NCBI RefSeq assembly: GCF_008124605.1 | Contig: NZ_VRYN01000002.1 | Span: forward strand, 186,001 to 250,000 | From: Halobacterium salinarum DSM 3754 | Lineage (GTDB): Archaea; Halobacteriota; Halobacteria; Halobacteriales; Halobacteriaceae | Length of the DNA stretch: 64,000 bases | Direction of reading: 5' to 3' | Shown: positions 57,104 to 64,000 of the stretch, in pieces | Layout of the letters: each line of letters starts with the position of its first letter | How positions within the stretch are numbered: the stretch's first letter is position 1 | Position numbers and translations under genes: made by a program | Notes under the pieces: generated by a model | What the model was told of the DNA's origin: nothing | The model's database searches: none | The model's input: only the letters and a program-made list of their open reading frames with translations

Positions 57104-57850
57104 CTACTGGAACATCCGCAGGGGTTTGGCCTGCGTCGATTCGTGTTCGTCGGCGTGCTGCATCTGTTCGGCGAGCTGTTCTTTCTGCGAGCGAATGTCC
57201 GCGGCGCGGTCGACGAGATCGTCGGTCGGCACGCTGACCTCCACGAGCGGTTCGATGGCGTGATCGATGAGGCGGCGTGCGCCCGCCGGGTCGGGAAACT
57301 GCGGATCCGATTCGACCACGAGGGCGGCGGCGTCCAGTTGGCGCTGGGTGGCGGCGGTCATGAGCGCGCCGGTCGGCCCGCCGATGACGCCGCGCTCGGG
57401 CGGCGTTCCGATGTCCAACGCTGCGATGCGCTCCGGGAGCGCCCCGGACCCGATCCCGAACACGGTGGGGAGGTCGCCGAGCTCGTGGTCGTCGCTGGGC
57501 AGCCCGCTGAGGTAGACGGGCGTGACGTCGTGGTGGTCGATCCAGCCGGTGACGCAGTCCGCGAACTCGGTGCCGTTGTTGCGGGAGATCGGAACGTCGC
57601 CCTGGAGCGCCAACAGCCCCCGGGACTCGTCGGCGTAGATCCGCACCGGCGGGGTGGCCGCGTGGCTGTCCTCGGTGTAGACGGTGACCTGGGGGATCGC
57701 CGCACAGGACACGCTTCCGACGCAGGACATATCGAAGACGTCGATGATGTGGTCGGTGGCGATCTTCCCGACGAGCCCGACGCCGGGCAACCCCTCGATG
57801 AGAACGGGGTCCTCGATGTCGAACGCCGTGTGCGTGGTTACGCTTCCCAT
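57104..57850 (-). CDS. PAC2-family protein, second copy
   Basis: A 248-residue PAC2-domain protein. VLIEGLPGVGLVGKIATDHIIDVFDM, GLLALQGDVPIS, DLPTVFGIGSGALPERIAAL and GVIGGPTGALMTAATQRQLDAAALVVESDPQFPDPAGARRLIDHAIEPL give the family pattern. The C-terminal part is a long charged helix (VDRAADIRSQKEQLAEQMQHADEHE). Different in length and C-terminus from the 21202 copy. Function unproven; distant relation to proteasome assembly chaperones. Confidence 0.88.
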   Translation of the reverse strand: MGSVTTHTAFDIEDPVLIEGLPGVGLVGKIATDHIIDVFDMSCVGSVSCAAIPQVTVYTEDSHAATPPVRIYADESRGLLALQGDVPISRNNGTEFADCVTGWIDHHDVTPVYLSGLPSDDHELGDLPTVFGIGSGALPERIAALDIGTPPERGVIGGPTGALMTAATQRQLDAAALVVESDPQFPDPAGARRLIDHAIEPLVEVSVPTDDLVDRAADIRSQKEQLAEQMQHADEHESTQAKPLRMFQ

Positions 57851-57945
57851 GGGCGTGCGGTTCGCGGGAGGGACTCATAAACCCGGGGGCGGCGACCGCC
57901 ACGCGAGCGCAAGCCACAAGCCGGCGTCACGCCTACCCGCGAGCA

Positions 57946-58857
57946 ATGGACGCGCTGTCGCGGTACGAGCCGATCATCGACGACTTCGAGGGGTTCCTGG
58001 CGGCGTGCGAGCGCCCGCTGCCGACGACCGTTCGCGTGAACCCGCTGGCAGTGACCCCCGACCGCGCCGTCGAAGCGCTGGCTGCCGAGGGGGTGGCAGT
58101 GGACCGCCGGGAGTGGCACCCGGGCGTGCTGGAGGTGGACACGAACAAGCCGGGGAACACGTGGCCGTACGTCCACGGCTGGGTGCACGGCCAGGAGGAG
58201 GTGTCCTGCGTGCCGCCTCGCGTGCTCGACCCCGAGCCCGGCGACGTGGTGTGGGACGCGTGTGCGGCCCCCGGGGGGAAGACCGCACAGATCGCCGCCG
58301 AGATCGACGACGACGGCCTGGTGGTGGCCAACGACGACAACCTCGGGCGGTTGTCGGCGCTGCGCGGGAACTGCGACCGCCTGGGCGTGACGTCGGCGGC
58401 GGTGACGAACACGGACGCGCGGCGCGCGACCCTCGATGCGTTCCCCGACGTGGCGGCGGTCGACGCGGCGCTGGTGGACGCGCCCTGCAGCTGTGAGGGC
58501 ACGATCCGGAAGAACGCCGACGCGCTGGACGGCGCGGGGGCGTCCGCGAGCCGGAGTCTCGGCCGGCTGCAGGCGGACATCCTGGCGCGCGCCGTCGCGC
58601 TCACGCGGCCCGGCGGTACCGTGGTGTACTCGACGTGCACGTTCGCCCCCGAGGAGAACGAGGCTGTGGTGGACGAGGTGCTTGGCCGCACCGACAGCCG
58701 CCTGGTCGAGTTCGACGTGGGGCTGGCGTCGGCGCCGGGTCTGACCGAGTGGGGCGACGCGTCGTACGACGACAGCCTGGCGCGCGCGCAGCGATACTAC
58801 CCCCATCACAACGACACCGGCGGGTTCTTCGCCGCGAAGCTGGAGGTGACGGCATGA
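57946..58857 (+). CDS. NOL1/NOP2/Sun (RsmB-type) RNA cytosine methyltransferase
   Basis: A 303-residue m5C methyltransferase. SAM site DACAAPGGKTAQIA, catalytic DAPCSCEGTIRKN and STCTF with the second cysteine, and PHHNDTGGFFAAKL near the end. It would methylate a cytosine in rRNA or tRNA. It lacks an RNA-binding PUA-type C-terminal domain; the next gene, overlapping by 4 bases, may supply one. ATG 57946 is well placed. Confidence 0.92.
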   Translation: MDALSRYEPIIDDFEGFLAACERPLPTTVRVNPLAVTPDRAVEALAAEGVAVDRREWHPGVLEVDTNKPGNTWPYVHGWVHGQEEVSCVPPRVLDPEPGDVVWDACAAPGGKTAQIAAEIDDDGLVVANDDNLGRLSALRGNCDRLGVTSAAVTNTDARRATLDAFPDVAAVDAALVDAPCSCEGTIRKNADALDGAGASASRSLGRLQADILARAVALTRPGGTVVYSTCTFAPEENEAVVDEVLGRTDSRLVEFDVGLASAPGLTEWGDASYDDSLARAQRYYPHHNDTGGFFAAKLEVTA

Positions 58858-59360
58858 CCGACAACGACAGCCAGACGTTCGGCCGGCTGCCCGCAACGGA
58901 CGCCGAGCGCAGCGTGGCGGGCCGCCCCACTCGGGCGGCGGTCGTGGACTGGTGGACCGACCGCTTCGGGGTGCCGCGGACGATCTTCGAGTCGTACACG
59001 CTCTGGGAGAAAGGCGCGGGGAAGGTGTGGGCGCTGCCGTTCGATCCGGGGGCACCCGTGCCCGTGGAGGCGCTCGGGTTGACCGTCCTCCGGACGCGCC
59101 AAGAGCACTGGAAGCCGACGACGATCGCCGCCCAGCGGTTCGGCCGCGAGGCGACGCGCAACGTGTTGCGGCTGGACGAGCGCGATCAGGCCGCCGCGTT
59201 CCTCGCCGGCGAGGAGCAGGAGATCGCGTGGGACGGCGACTGGGGGTACGTGATCGCCGCCCACGAGCTCACCGGCCGCCTGGAGCCCATCGGCGTCGGG
59301 CTGTACACGTACGGCACGCTGCAGTCGATGGTGCCGAAGGGGCGGCGCCGCGAGTTCTGA
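58854..59360 (+). CDS. RNA-methyltransferase companion protein (DUF7122/PUA-like)
   Basis: A 168-residue protein translationally coupled (ATGA) to the Nop2/Sun-type methyltransferase. The sequence resembles the C-terminal part of RsmF-type enzymes (WALPFDPGAPVPVEALGLTVLRTRQEHWKPTTIAAQRFG, then LDERDQAAAFLAGEEQEI and GDWGYVIAAHEL), suggesting a PUA-like RNA-binding module as a separate polypeptide. This is my inference from gene order and pattern; no activity is shown. Confidence 0.75.
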   Translation: MTDNDSQTFGRLPATDAERSVAGRPTRAAVVDWWTDRFGVPRTIFESYTLWEKGAGKVWALPFDPGAPVPVEALGLTVLRTRQEHWKPTTIAAQRFGREATRNVLRLDERDQAAAFLAGEEQEIAWDGDWGYVIAAHELTGRLEPIGVGLYTYGTLQSMVPKGRRREF

Positions 59361-59412
59361 GTGCCCCGGCGGATGGCAGAAGGTTCTTGCAGTGCGCGTG
59401 GCATCACCGGGT

Positions 59413-59796
59413 ATGGATCGGCGGACGCTGCTGGGGCGGGCGGTCGCTGGACTCACAGCGTGTGTGTCCCTGTCGGTGGGTGCGGGGTGTCTCGGGGACG
59501 GCCAGGAGGAGTCGGTGTTGGCTGTGACCGGGCGGAGCTTCGAGCGCGGCGAGAACGACACGCTGGTGTATCGGGTGACAGTGTCGAACCCCAGCGACCG
59601 GTCGGGGAACGGGCAGCTGTACGTGAACACGGAGTTGAACGGGGCCGAACGGACGCGAACGACCGGCGTCTCGGTGCCGGCGCACGCCACGACGACCGTC
59701 GCGTTCGCGTACAACGTGACCTACGGGGAGCTCTCGGAGTCGGTGTCGCCGTCGGTTGACCTCCGGGAAGGCGAGCCCACCGAGACCGACGCGTGA
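59413..59796 (+). CDS. small Tat-type lipoprotein, unknown function
   Basis: A 127-residue protein with a twin-arginine start (MDRRTLLGRAVAGLTACVSLSVGAGCLGD) and lipobox-like AGC at about residue 27. The mature part is a beta-sandwich-like domain (LAVTGRSFERGENDTLVYRVTVSNPSDRSGNGQLYVNTELNG, VSVPAHATTTVAFAYNVTYGELSE), acidic at the end. Typical haloarchaeal surface lipoprotein; no function inferred. Confidence 0.75.
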   Translation: MDRRTLLGRAVAGLTACVSLSVGAGCLGDGQEESVLAVTGRSFERGENDTLVYRVTVSNPSDRSGNGQLYVNTELNGAERTRTTGVSVPAHATTTVAFAYNVTYGELSESVSPSVDLREGEPTETDA

Positions 59797-59871
59797 TACA
59801 GCGCCCGCCCAGGGGCGGCCGTGCTGACGCATCCCGAAATCCGTAAACCGGCGGGGCTCCCTCTGAGGGGT

Positions 59872-60525
59872 ATGAGCGATCACGCCGAGCACGCCGCCGA
59901 TGCGGCGGACACGGACGCCCCGGAGGGAGACGACGCGGGCGGCGACGACGGCGAACAGGCGGGCGACGACGGCACCAGCGCGCTCAGCGAGCGCGTGCGG
60001 GCGCTGGACGCCGACAACGCCGACGCGCTCGCCGACGACGTTGCGGCGTTGGAGGCGCGCGTGGAGACGCTGACCGACGAGTTGGCCGACGCCGAGGACG
60101 AGGTCGCGGACCTCACGGAGCGCGTGCAGACGAAGCAGGCGGACTTTAAGAACTACAAGGAGCGCGCGAAGCGCAAGCAGGAGGAGATCCGGGAGCGCGC
60201 CACCGAGGACCTCGTGGAGCGGCTGCTTGACGTTCGTGACAACCTCGACCGGGCGCTCGATCAGGAGGAGTCCGAGAGCGACGAGGACGGCATCCGCGAG
60301 GGTGTGGAGCTGACCCGCGACGAGTTCGACCGCGTGCTGGAGACCGAGGGCGTGACCGAGATCCGGCCGGAGCCCGGCGACAGCGTGGACGCGGCCCGCC
60401 ACGAGGTGATGATGCGGGTGGACAGCGACCAGCCGGCGGGCACCATCGTGGACGTGTACCGGCCGGGGTACGAGATGTCCGGGCGGGTTGTGCGCGCCGC
60501 CCAGGTCACGGTCAGCGAGGAGTAA
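59872..60525 (+). CDS. grpE: nucleotide exchange factor GrpE
   Basis: A 217-residue GrpE. A long acidic disordered head (about 1-60) precedes coiled-coil DVAALEARVETLTDELADAEDEVADLTERVQTKQADFKNYKER and the beta-wing domain (GVELTRDEFDRVLETEGVTEI, DVYRPGYEMSGRVVRAAQVTV). It releases ADP from DnaK. The start ATG 59872 gives MSDHAEH. Followed by an alpha/beta hydrolase, then dnaK and dnaJ. Confidence 0.94.
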   Translation: MSDHAEHAADAADTDAPEGDDAGGDDGEQAGDDGTSALSERVRALDADNADALADDVAALEARVETLTDELADAEDEVADLTERVQTKQADFKNYKERAKRKQEEIRERATEDLVERLLDVRDNLDRALDQEESESDEDGIREGVELTRDEFDRVLETEGVTEIRPEPGDSVDAARHEVMMRVDSDQPAGTIVDVYRPGYEMSGRVVRAAQVTVSEE

Positions 60526-60564
60526 GCGGACACTGTTTTGCGGCCCGGGCTCGTGGCGGAACGC

Positions 60565-61260
60565 ATGGAGATCTCCGTGCACGGCGACGGCGACGACCGG
60601 GAGCCGGTGTTGGTCGTGTTGGGGTGGGGCAACCACCCCGGTCAGGCGAACGTTGCGTGGTTGATCGACGGGCTCGTGGCCGCTGGCTGGGAGGTGCATG
60701 CGGCGACGCTCCCGACCAACGCGTCGTCGTTCGAGCGCGCGTACATGCGGCCGTTGGCGTCGTACGTGGCGGACCGGACGTTCGACGCGGTGGTGGCCCA
60801 CAGCCTGGGCGGGCTGGTGACCGCGACCCTCGACTGGGACGTGCGTCGGGTGTATCTCAGCCCGTGGTGGGGCGTCCGGGAGGGCGTGCAGTCGGCGGTG
60901 TTCCGGGCGCTGGCGGCGCTACCGATGAGCCGCCCGTTGGTGCCGGCCGCCGGGTCGGTCGGCGACATCAGCGAGCCGACGCCCCGGGAGACGACCCGGT
61001 TATCCCCGACGTTCGTCCGGGAGGTGCGGCGCGCGCAGGCGTCGCTGCCGGCGTTCAGGCCGGACAGCACCGTGTTCTGCTCGCTGACGGATGCCATCGT
61101 GTCCGTGGCCGCGATCGGCGAGCGGACCCCGGCGGCGAACCTCCGGGTGTACGACGGCGGCCACGAGTTCTTCTCCTCGACCGGGCGGGCGGCCGTGCTC
61201 GATGACGTGATCGCGGCGCTGCGCGGTGGCCCCGCGGCGGTGGCCGGGGCATCCACATAA
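60565..61260 (+). CDS. alpha/beta hydrolase (RBBP9-like) between grpE and dnaK
   Basis: A 231-residue predicted serine hydrolase. Nucleophile motif AHSLGG, an Asp in SLTDAIVS and His in GGHEFFSS give a triad. The sequence resembles RBBP9/YdeN-type hydrolases (AGWEVHAATLPTNASSFERAYMRPL). It is 40 bp downstream of grpE on the same strand and 156 bp from dnaK, so probably independent of the chaperone role. Substrate unknown. Confidence 0.82.
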   Translation: MEISVHGDGDDREPVLVVLGWGNHPGQANVAWLIDGLVAAGWEVHAATLPTNASSFERAYMRPLASYVADRTFDAVVAHSLGGLVTATLDWDVRRVYLSPWWGVREGVQSAVFRALAALPMSRPLVPAAGSVGDISEPTPRETTRLSPTFVREVRRAQASLPAFRPDSTVFCSLTDAIVSVAAIGERTPAANLRVYDGGHEFFSSTGRAAVLDDVIAALRGGPAAVAGAST

Positions 61261-61383
61261 TGGTGCCGTGGTGGCCGCCGGGTGGGCGGGCGCGAAACCG
61301 ACCCCCGGGATCGCGGTCGGGAGCCAAAACCAGGCAACAGCGACGGGATGGCCTGTTCTCGGCGTCGGTCGCACTAGCAAGGC

Positions 61384-61388
61384 TTAAA
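61384..61388 (+). promoter_or_regulatory. TATA element of dnaK
   Basis: TTAAA (in GGCTTAAACAG) lies 28-33 nt before the dnaK ATG at 61417, the spacing of a near-leaderless haloarchaeal promoter. Confidence 0.5.
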
Positions 61389-61416
61389 CAGAAAACGCTC
61401 CGTACTGTCGGGTAAC

Positions 61417-63306
61417 ATGGCGAGCGAGAAGATTCTGGGAGTCGACCTCGGCACCACGAACAGCGCGTTCGCTGTGATGGAAGGCAGCGACCCCGAAATC
61501 ATCACGAACGAAGAAGGCGACCGCACCACGCCGTCGATCGTCGCCCACGACGACGGCGAGTTGCTGGTCGGCAAACCCGCGAAAAACCAGGCGGTACAGA
61601 ATCCCGATCAGACCATCGCGTCGATCAAGCGCCACATGGGCGAGGAGGACTACACGGTTGCCCTCGGCGACGACGAGTACACGCCCGAGGAGATCTCGGC
61701 GCGCATCCTCCAGAAGATCAAACGCGACGCCGAGGAGTATCTCGGCCAGGACGTCGAGAAAGCCGTCATCACGGTGCCGGCGTACTTCAACGACCGCCAG
61801 CGCCAGGCGACCAAGGACGCCGGCGAGATCGCGGGCTTCGACGTCGAGCGCATCGTCAACGAGCCGACGGCCGCGTCGATGGCGTACGGCCTCGACGAGG
61901 ACCGCGACCAGACCGTGTTGGTCTACGACCTCGGTGGCGGGACGTTCGACGTGTCGATCCTGGACCTGGGCGGCGGCGTCTACGAGGTCGCAGCCACGAA
62001 CGGGGACAACGACCTCGGTGGCGACGACTGGGACCACGCCATCATCGACCACCTCGCGGACAACTTCGAGAACGAGCACGGGATCGACCTGCGGGAGGAC
62101 CGCCAGGCGCTCCAGCGACTCACGGAGGCCGCCGAGGAAGCCAAAATCGAGCTGTCGAGCCGGAAGGAGACGACGGTCAACCTGCCGTTCGTCACGGCGA
62201 CCGACTCCGGGCCGGTACACCTCGAACAGGACATCACGCGTGCGACCTTCGAGAGCATCACCGAGGACCTCATCGAGCGCACGGTCGGCCCGACGGAGCA
62301 GGCCCTCGAAGACGCCGGCCTCTCGAAAAGCGACATCGACGACGTGATCCTCGTCGGCGGGTCCACGAGAATGCCACAGGTCCAGGCGCAGGTCGAGGAC
62401 CTCGTCGGCCAGGAGCCGAAGAAGAACGTCAACCCCGACGAGGCGGTGGCGCTCGGCGCGGCCGTCCAGGGTGGCGTGCTCTCCGGGGAGGTCGACGACA
62501 TCGTGTTGGTGGACGTGACGCCGCTGAGCCTCGGCATCGAGGTCAAAGGCGGGCTCTTCGAGCGGCTCATCGAGAAGAACACCGCGATCCCGACGACCGC
62601 GTCGAAGGTGTTCACGACGGCCGCCGACAACCAGACCAGCGTCCAGATTCGAGTGTTCCAGGGCGAGCGCGAGATCGCCAGCGAGAACGAGCTGCTGGGG
62701 GACTTCCATCTCACGGGCATCCCGCCGGCGCCCGCGGGTACGCCACAGATCGAGGTCACCTTCGAGATCGACGCCGACGGCATCGTCAACGTCGAAGCCG
62801 AAGACCAGGGGTCGGGCAACGCCGAGTCCATCACCATCGAGGGTGGGGCCGGGCTCAGCGACGAGCAGATCGACGAGATGCAGGAGGACGCCGAGGCGCA
62901 CGCCGAGGAGGACGAGCAGCGCCGCCGCCGCATCGAGGCGCGCAACGAGGCCGAAACGGCGATCCAGCGCGCCGAGAGCCTCCTCGAGGAGAACGAGGAG
63001 CTCGTCGACGAGGACCTCGAAGCGGACGTGAACGACGCCATCGACGACGTCCAGGCGGTGCTCGACGAGGACGAGCCGGAGATCGACGCCCTCGAAACGG
63101 CCACCGAGGAGCTCAGTGACACCCTCCAGGAGATCGGCAAGCAGGCCTACCAGCAACAGCAGGACGCCCAGGCCGGCGCGGCCGGCGGCGCTGGCGGCAT
63201 GGGTGGCATGGGCGGCATGGCCGACGGCCCCGGCGGGGCGGCCGACGCCGACGGCGACGACGAGGAGTACGTCGACGCGGACTTCGAGGACGTCGACGAG
63301 GAGTAA
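61417..63306 (+). CDS. dnaK: molecular chaperone DnaK (Hsp70)
   Basis: A 629-residue Hsp70. N-terminal ATPase with [16 protein letters not shown] and LGGDDWD; SBD with [24 protein letters not shown] and [19 protein letters not shown]; a helical lid and a Gly/Met/Ala-rich tail ending in acidic residues ([14 protein letters not shown]). Part of the KJE folding system with the GrpE gene 0.9 kb upstream and dnaJ downstream. Length normal for archaea that acquired it. Confidence 0.97.
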   Translation: MASEKILGVDLGTTNSAFAVMEGSDPEIITNEEGDRTTPSIVAHDDGELLVGKPAKNQAVQNPDQTIASIKRHMGEEDYTVALGDDEYTPEEISARILQKIKRDAEEYLGQDVEKAVITVPAYFNDRQRQATKDAGEIAGFDVERIVNEPTAASMAYGLDEDRDQTVLVYDLGGGTFDVSILDLGGGVYEVAATNGDNDLGGDDWDHAIIDHLADNFENEHGIDLREDRQALQRLTEAAEEAKIELSSRKETTVNLPFVTATDSGPVHLEQDITRATFESITEDLIERTVGPTEQALEDAGLSKSDIDDVILVGGSTRMPQVQAQVEDLVGQEPKKNVNPDEAVALGAAVQGGVLSGEVDDIVLVDVTPLSLGIEVKGGLFERLIEKNTAIPTTASKVFTTAADNQTSVQIRVFQGEREIASENELLGDFHLTGIPPAPAGTPQIEVTFEIDADGIVNVEAEDQGSGNAESITIEGGAGLSDEQIDEMQEDAEAHAEEDEQRRRRIEARNEAETAIQRAESLLEENEELVDEDLEADVNDAIDDVQAVLDEDEPEIDALETATEELSDTLQEIGKQAYQQQQDAQAGAAGGAGGMGGMGGMADGPGGAADADGDDEEYVDADFEDVDEE

Positions 63307-63381
63307 CGCCACGGGCACAGTGCCCGCCGCGGTTGTAAGCGGTCACTTCAAGTGTCTCAACTGGGTACATGTCGGTAACGG

Positions 63382-64000
63382 ATGAGTGAGGACTTCTACG
63401 ACGTCCTGGGTGTGAGCCGGGACGCGACCGAGGACGAGATCATGCAGGCGTACCGGGACCAGGTTTCGGAGTACCATCCCGACGTCAGCGACGACCCGGA
63501 CGCCGAGGAGAAGTTCAAGAAGATTCAGAAAGCCAAGGACGTCCTCACCGACGAGGAGACACGCCAGCAGTACGACCAGCTCGGCCACGAGCGCTTCGAG
63601 GAGGCCGAGAAGCGCGGCGCAACCGGGAACGGTGGCGGCGGCGCTGGCGGGATGGGCGGTGCGGGTGGCCCGTTCGGTGGCGGCATGGGTGGTGGTGCCG
63701 GCGGTGGTATGGGCGACATCTTCGAGCAGTTCTTCGGCGGCGCTGGCGGTGGCGGCGGTCGCGGGCGGTCCGGCCCGGAGCAGGGCCGCGACCTCCGGAC
63801 GGACCTCACGGTCACGCTGTCGGAAGCCTACCGGGGGGTGTCCAAGCAGGTGACCGTGCGGCGGCCCGAGAGCTGTGCGGACTGTGGGGGAAGCGGCTAC
63901 CCGGAGGACGCCGACGTGCGCACGTGCCCGCAGTGTGACGGGCAGGGCGTCGTGACGCAGGTGCGCCAGACGCCGCTGGGCCGCGTCCAGCAGCGCCAGG
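63382..64000 (+). CDS. dnaJ: molecular chaperone DnaJ (partial, cut by the window end)
   Basis: The first 206 codons of DnaJ. J domain (1-68) with EDFYDVLGVSRDATEDEIMQAY and HPD in YHPDVSD; a Gly/Met/Phe-rich linker (about 80-120); then the start of the zinc-binding region with CADCGGSGY and CPQCDGQG. The end lies outside the window. It recruits DnaK to substrates and follows dnaK by 75 bp. Confidence 0.96.
   Translation, partial: MSEDFYDVLGVSRDATEDEIMQAYRDQVSEYHPDVSDDPDAEEKFKKIQKAKDVLTDEETRQQYDQLGHERFEEAEKRGATGNGGGGAGGMGGAGGPFGGGMGGGAGGGMGDIFEQFFGGAGGGGGRGRSGPEQGRDLRTDLTVTLSEAYRGVSKQVTVRRPESCADCGGSGYPEDADVRTCPQCDGQGVVTQVRQTPLGRVQQRQ

Noticed and set aside
61384-63318. A 644-codon frame antisense to dnaK
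   Set aside because: Shadow of the dnaK codon pattern; antisense-Hsp70 frames are a known misannotation source.
63630-63780. Short GGT/GGC/ATG-rich repeats in dnaJ
   Set aside because: They encode the normal Gly/Met/Phe-rich linker of DnaJ, not a DNA repeat element.

Overview
The window reads as a chromosome segment of an extremely halophilic archaeon (Halobacteria), most like Halobacterium. The evidence is very high G+C with strong third-position GC bias and acidic proteins throughout. Archaeal or haloarchaeal markers include L44e, S27e, aIF2-alpha, Nop10, PAN, family-B DNA polymerase, halocyanin, Tat-type lipoproteins and many small haloarchaeal-only proteins. The initiator tRNA-Met is of archaeal type with no encoded CCA, and AT-rich TATA elements sit about 27-35 nt before several start codons, as expected for leaderless transcripts. 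I see no insertion sequence, integrase, CRISPR array, rRNA or replication origin. This is core genome with high coding density, and many long antisense reading frames are GC-bias shadows.

Layout. 0-4.1 kb: M28 peptidase, MTH865-like protein, halocyanin, SRPBCC protein, CoaBC. 4.3-12.2 kb: a nine-gene Mrp-type Na+/H+ antiporter operon (E, F, G, a split MrpA C-terminal piece, B, C and three antiporter-type D subunits) with overlapping stops and starts. 12.3-15.4 kb: purine phosphoribosyltransferase, DJ-1/PfpI protein, initiator tRNA, polysaccharide flippase. 15.5-19.6 kb: a large DUF2298 membrane protein and a signal-peptide membrane protein around a small HAH_0734-type gene. 19.7-22 kb: translation operon (L44e, S27e, aIF2-alpha, Nop10, PAC2). 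22-26 kb: J-domain protein, phosphoesterase, flavin amine-oxidase-like enzyme, and a threonine synthase paralogue with an unexpected active-site residue.

26.1-30.3 kb: a TAXI-type TRAP transporter (binding protein, DUF1850 protein, fused permease). 30.4-35.3 kb: metal homeostasis, with a DtxR-family regulator plus GDT1-type transporter, and a ferritin-like protein plus second DtxR-family regulator; an HD hydrolase, an AIM24 protein, small proteins and tRNA-Gln lie between. 35.4-39 kb: the sufCBD Fe-S assembly operon behind an iron-box-like palindrome. 39-48 kb: SDR enzyme, DNA polymerase B, small proteins, Rad50-Mre11. 48-57.8 kb: PAN, small proteins, a bactofilin-like protein, a DUF21/CBS protein, YchF, a methyltransferase, an aminotransferase, an MFS carrier and a second PAC2 protein. 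57.9-64 kb: an RNA methyltransferase with a separate companion protein, a lipoprotein, then grpE - alpha/beta hydrolase - dnaK - dnaJ, with dnaJ cut by the window end.

The most interesting signals are: a third Mrp antiporter subunit whose conserved transmembrane lysine is asparagine; a threonine synthase-like protein with arginine where the PLP lysine should be; two palindromic operator candidates linking DtxR-type regulators to Mn export and Fe-S assembly; a 22-codon frame that bridges the ferritin-like gene and its regulator by two ATGA overlaps; and a near-perfect 26-bp palindrome in the aminotransferase/MFS divergent promoter. All functional statements come from reading motifs and recalled family knowledge; no database search was run.
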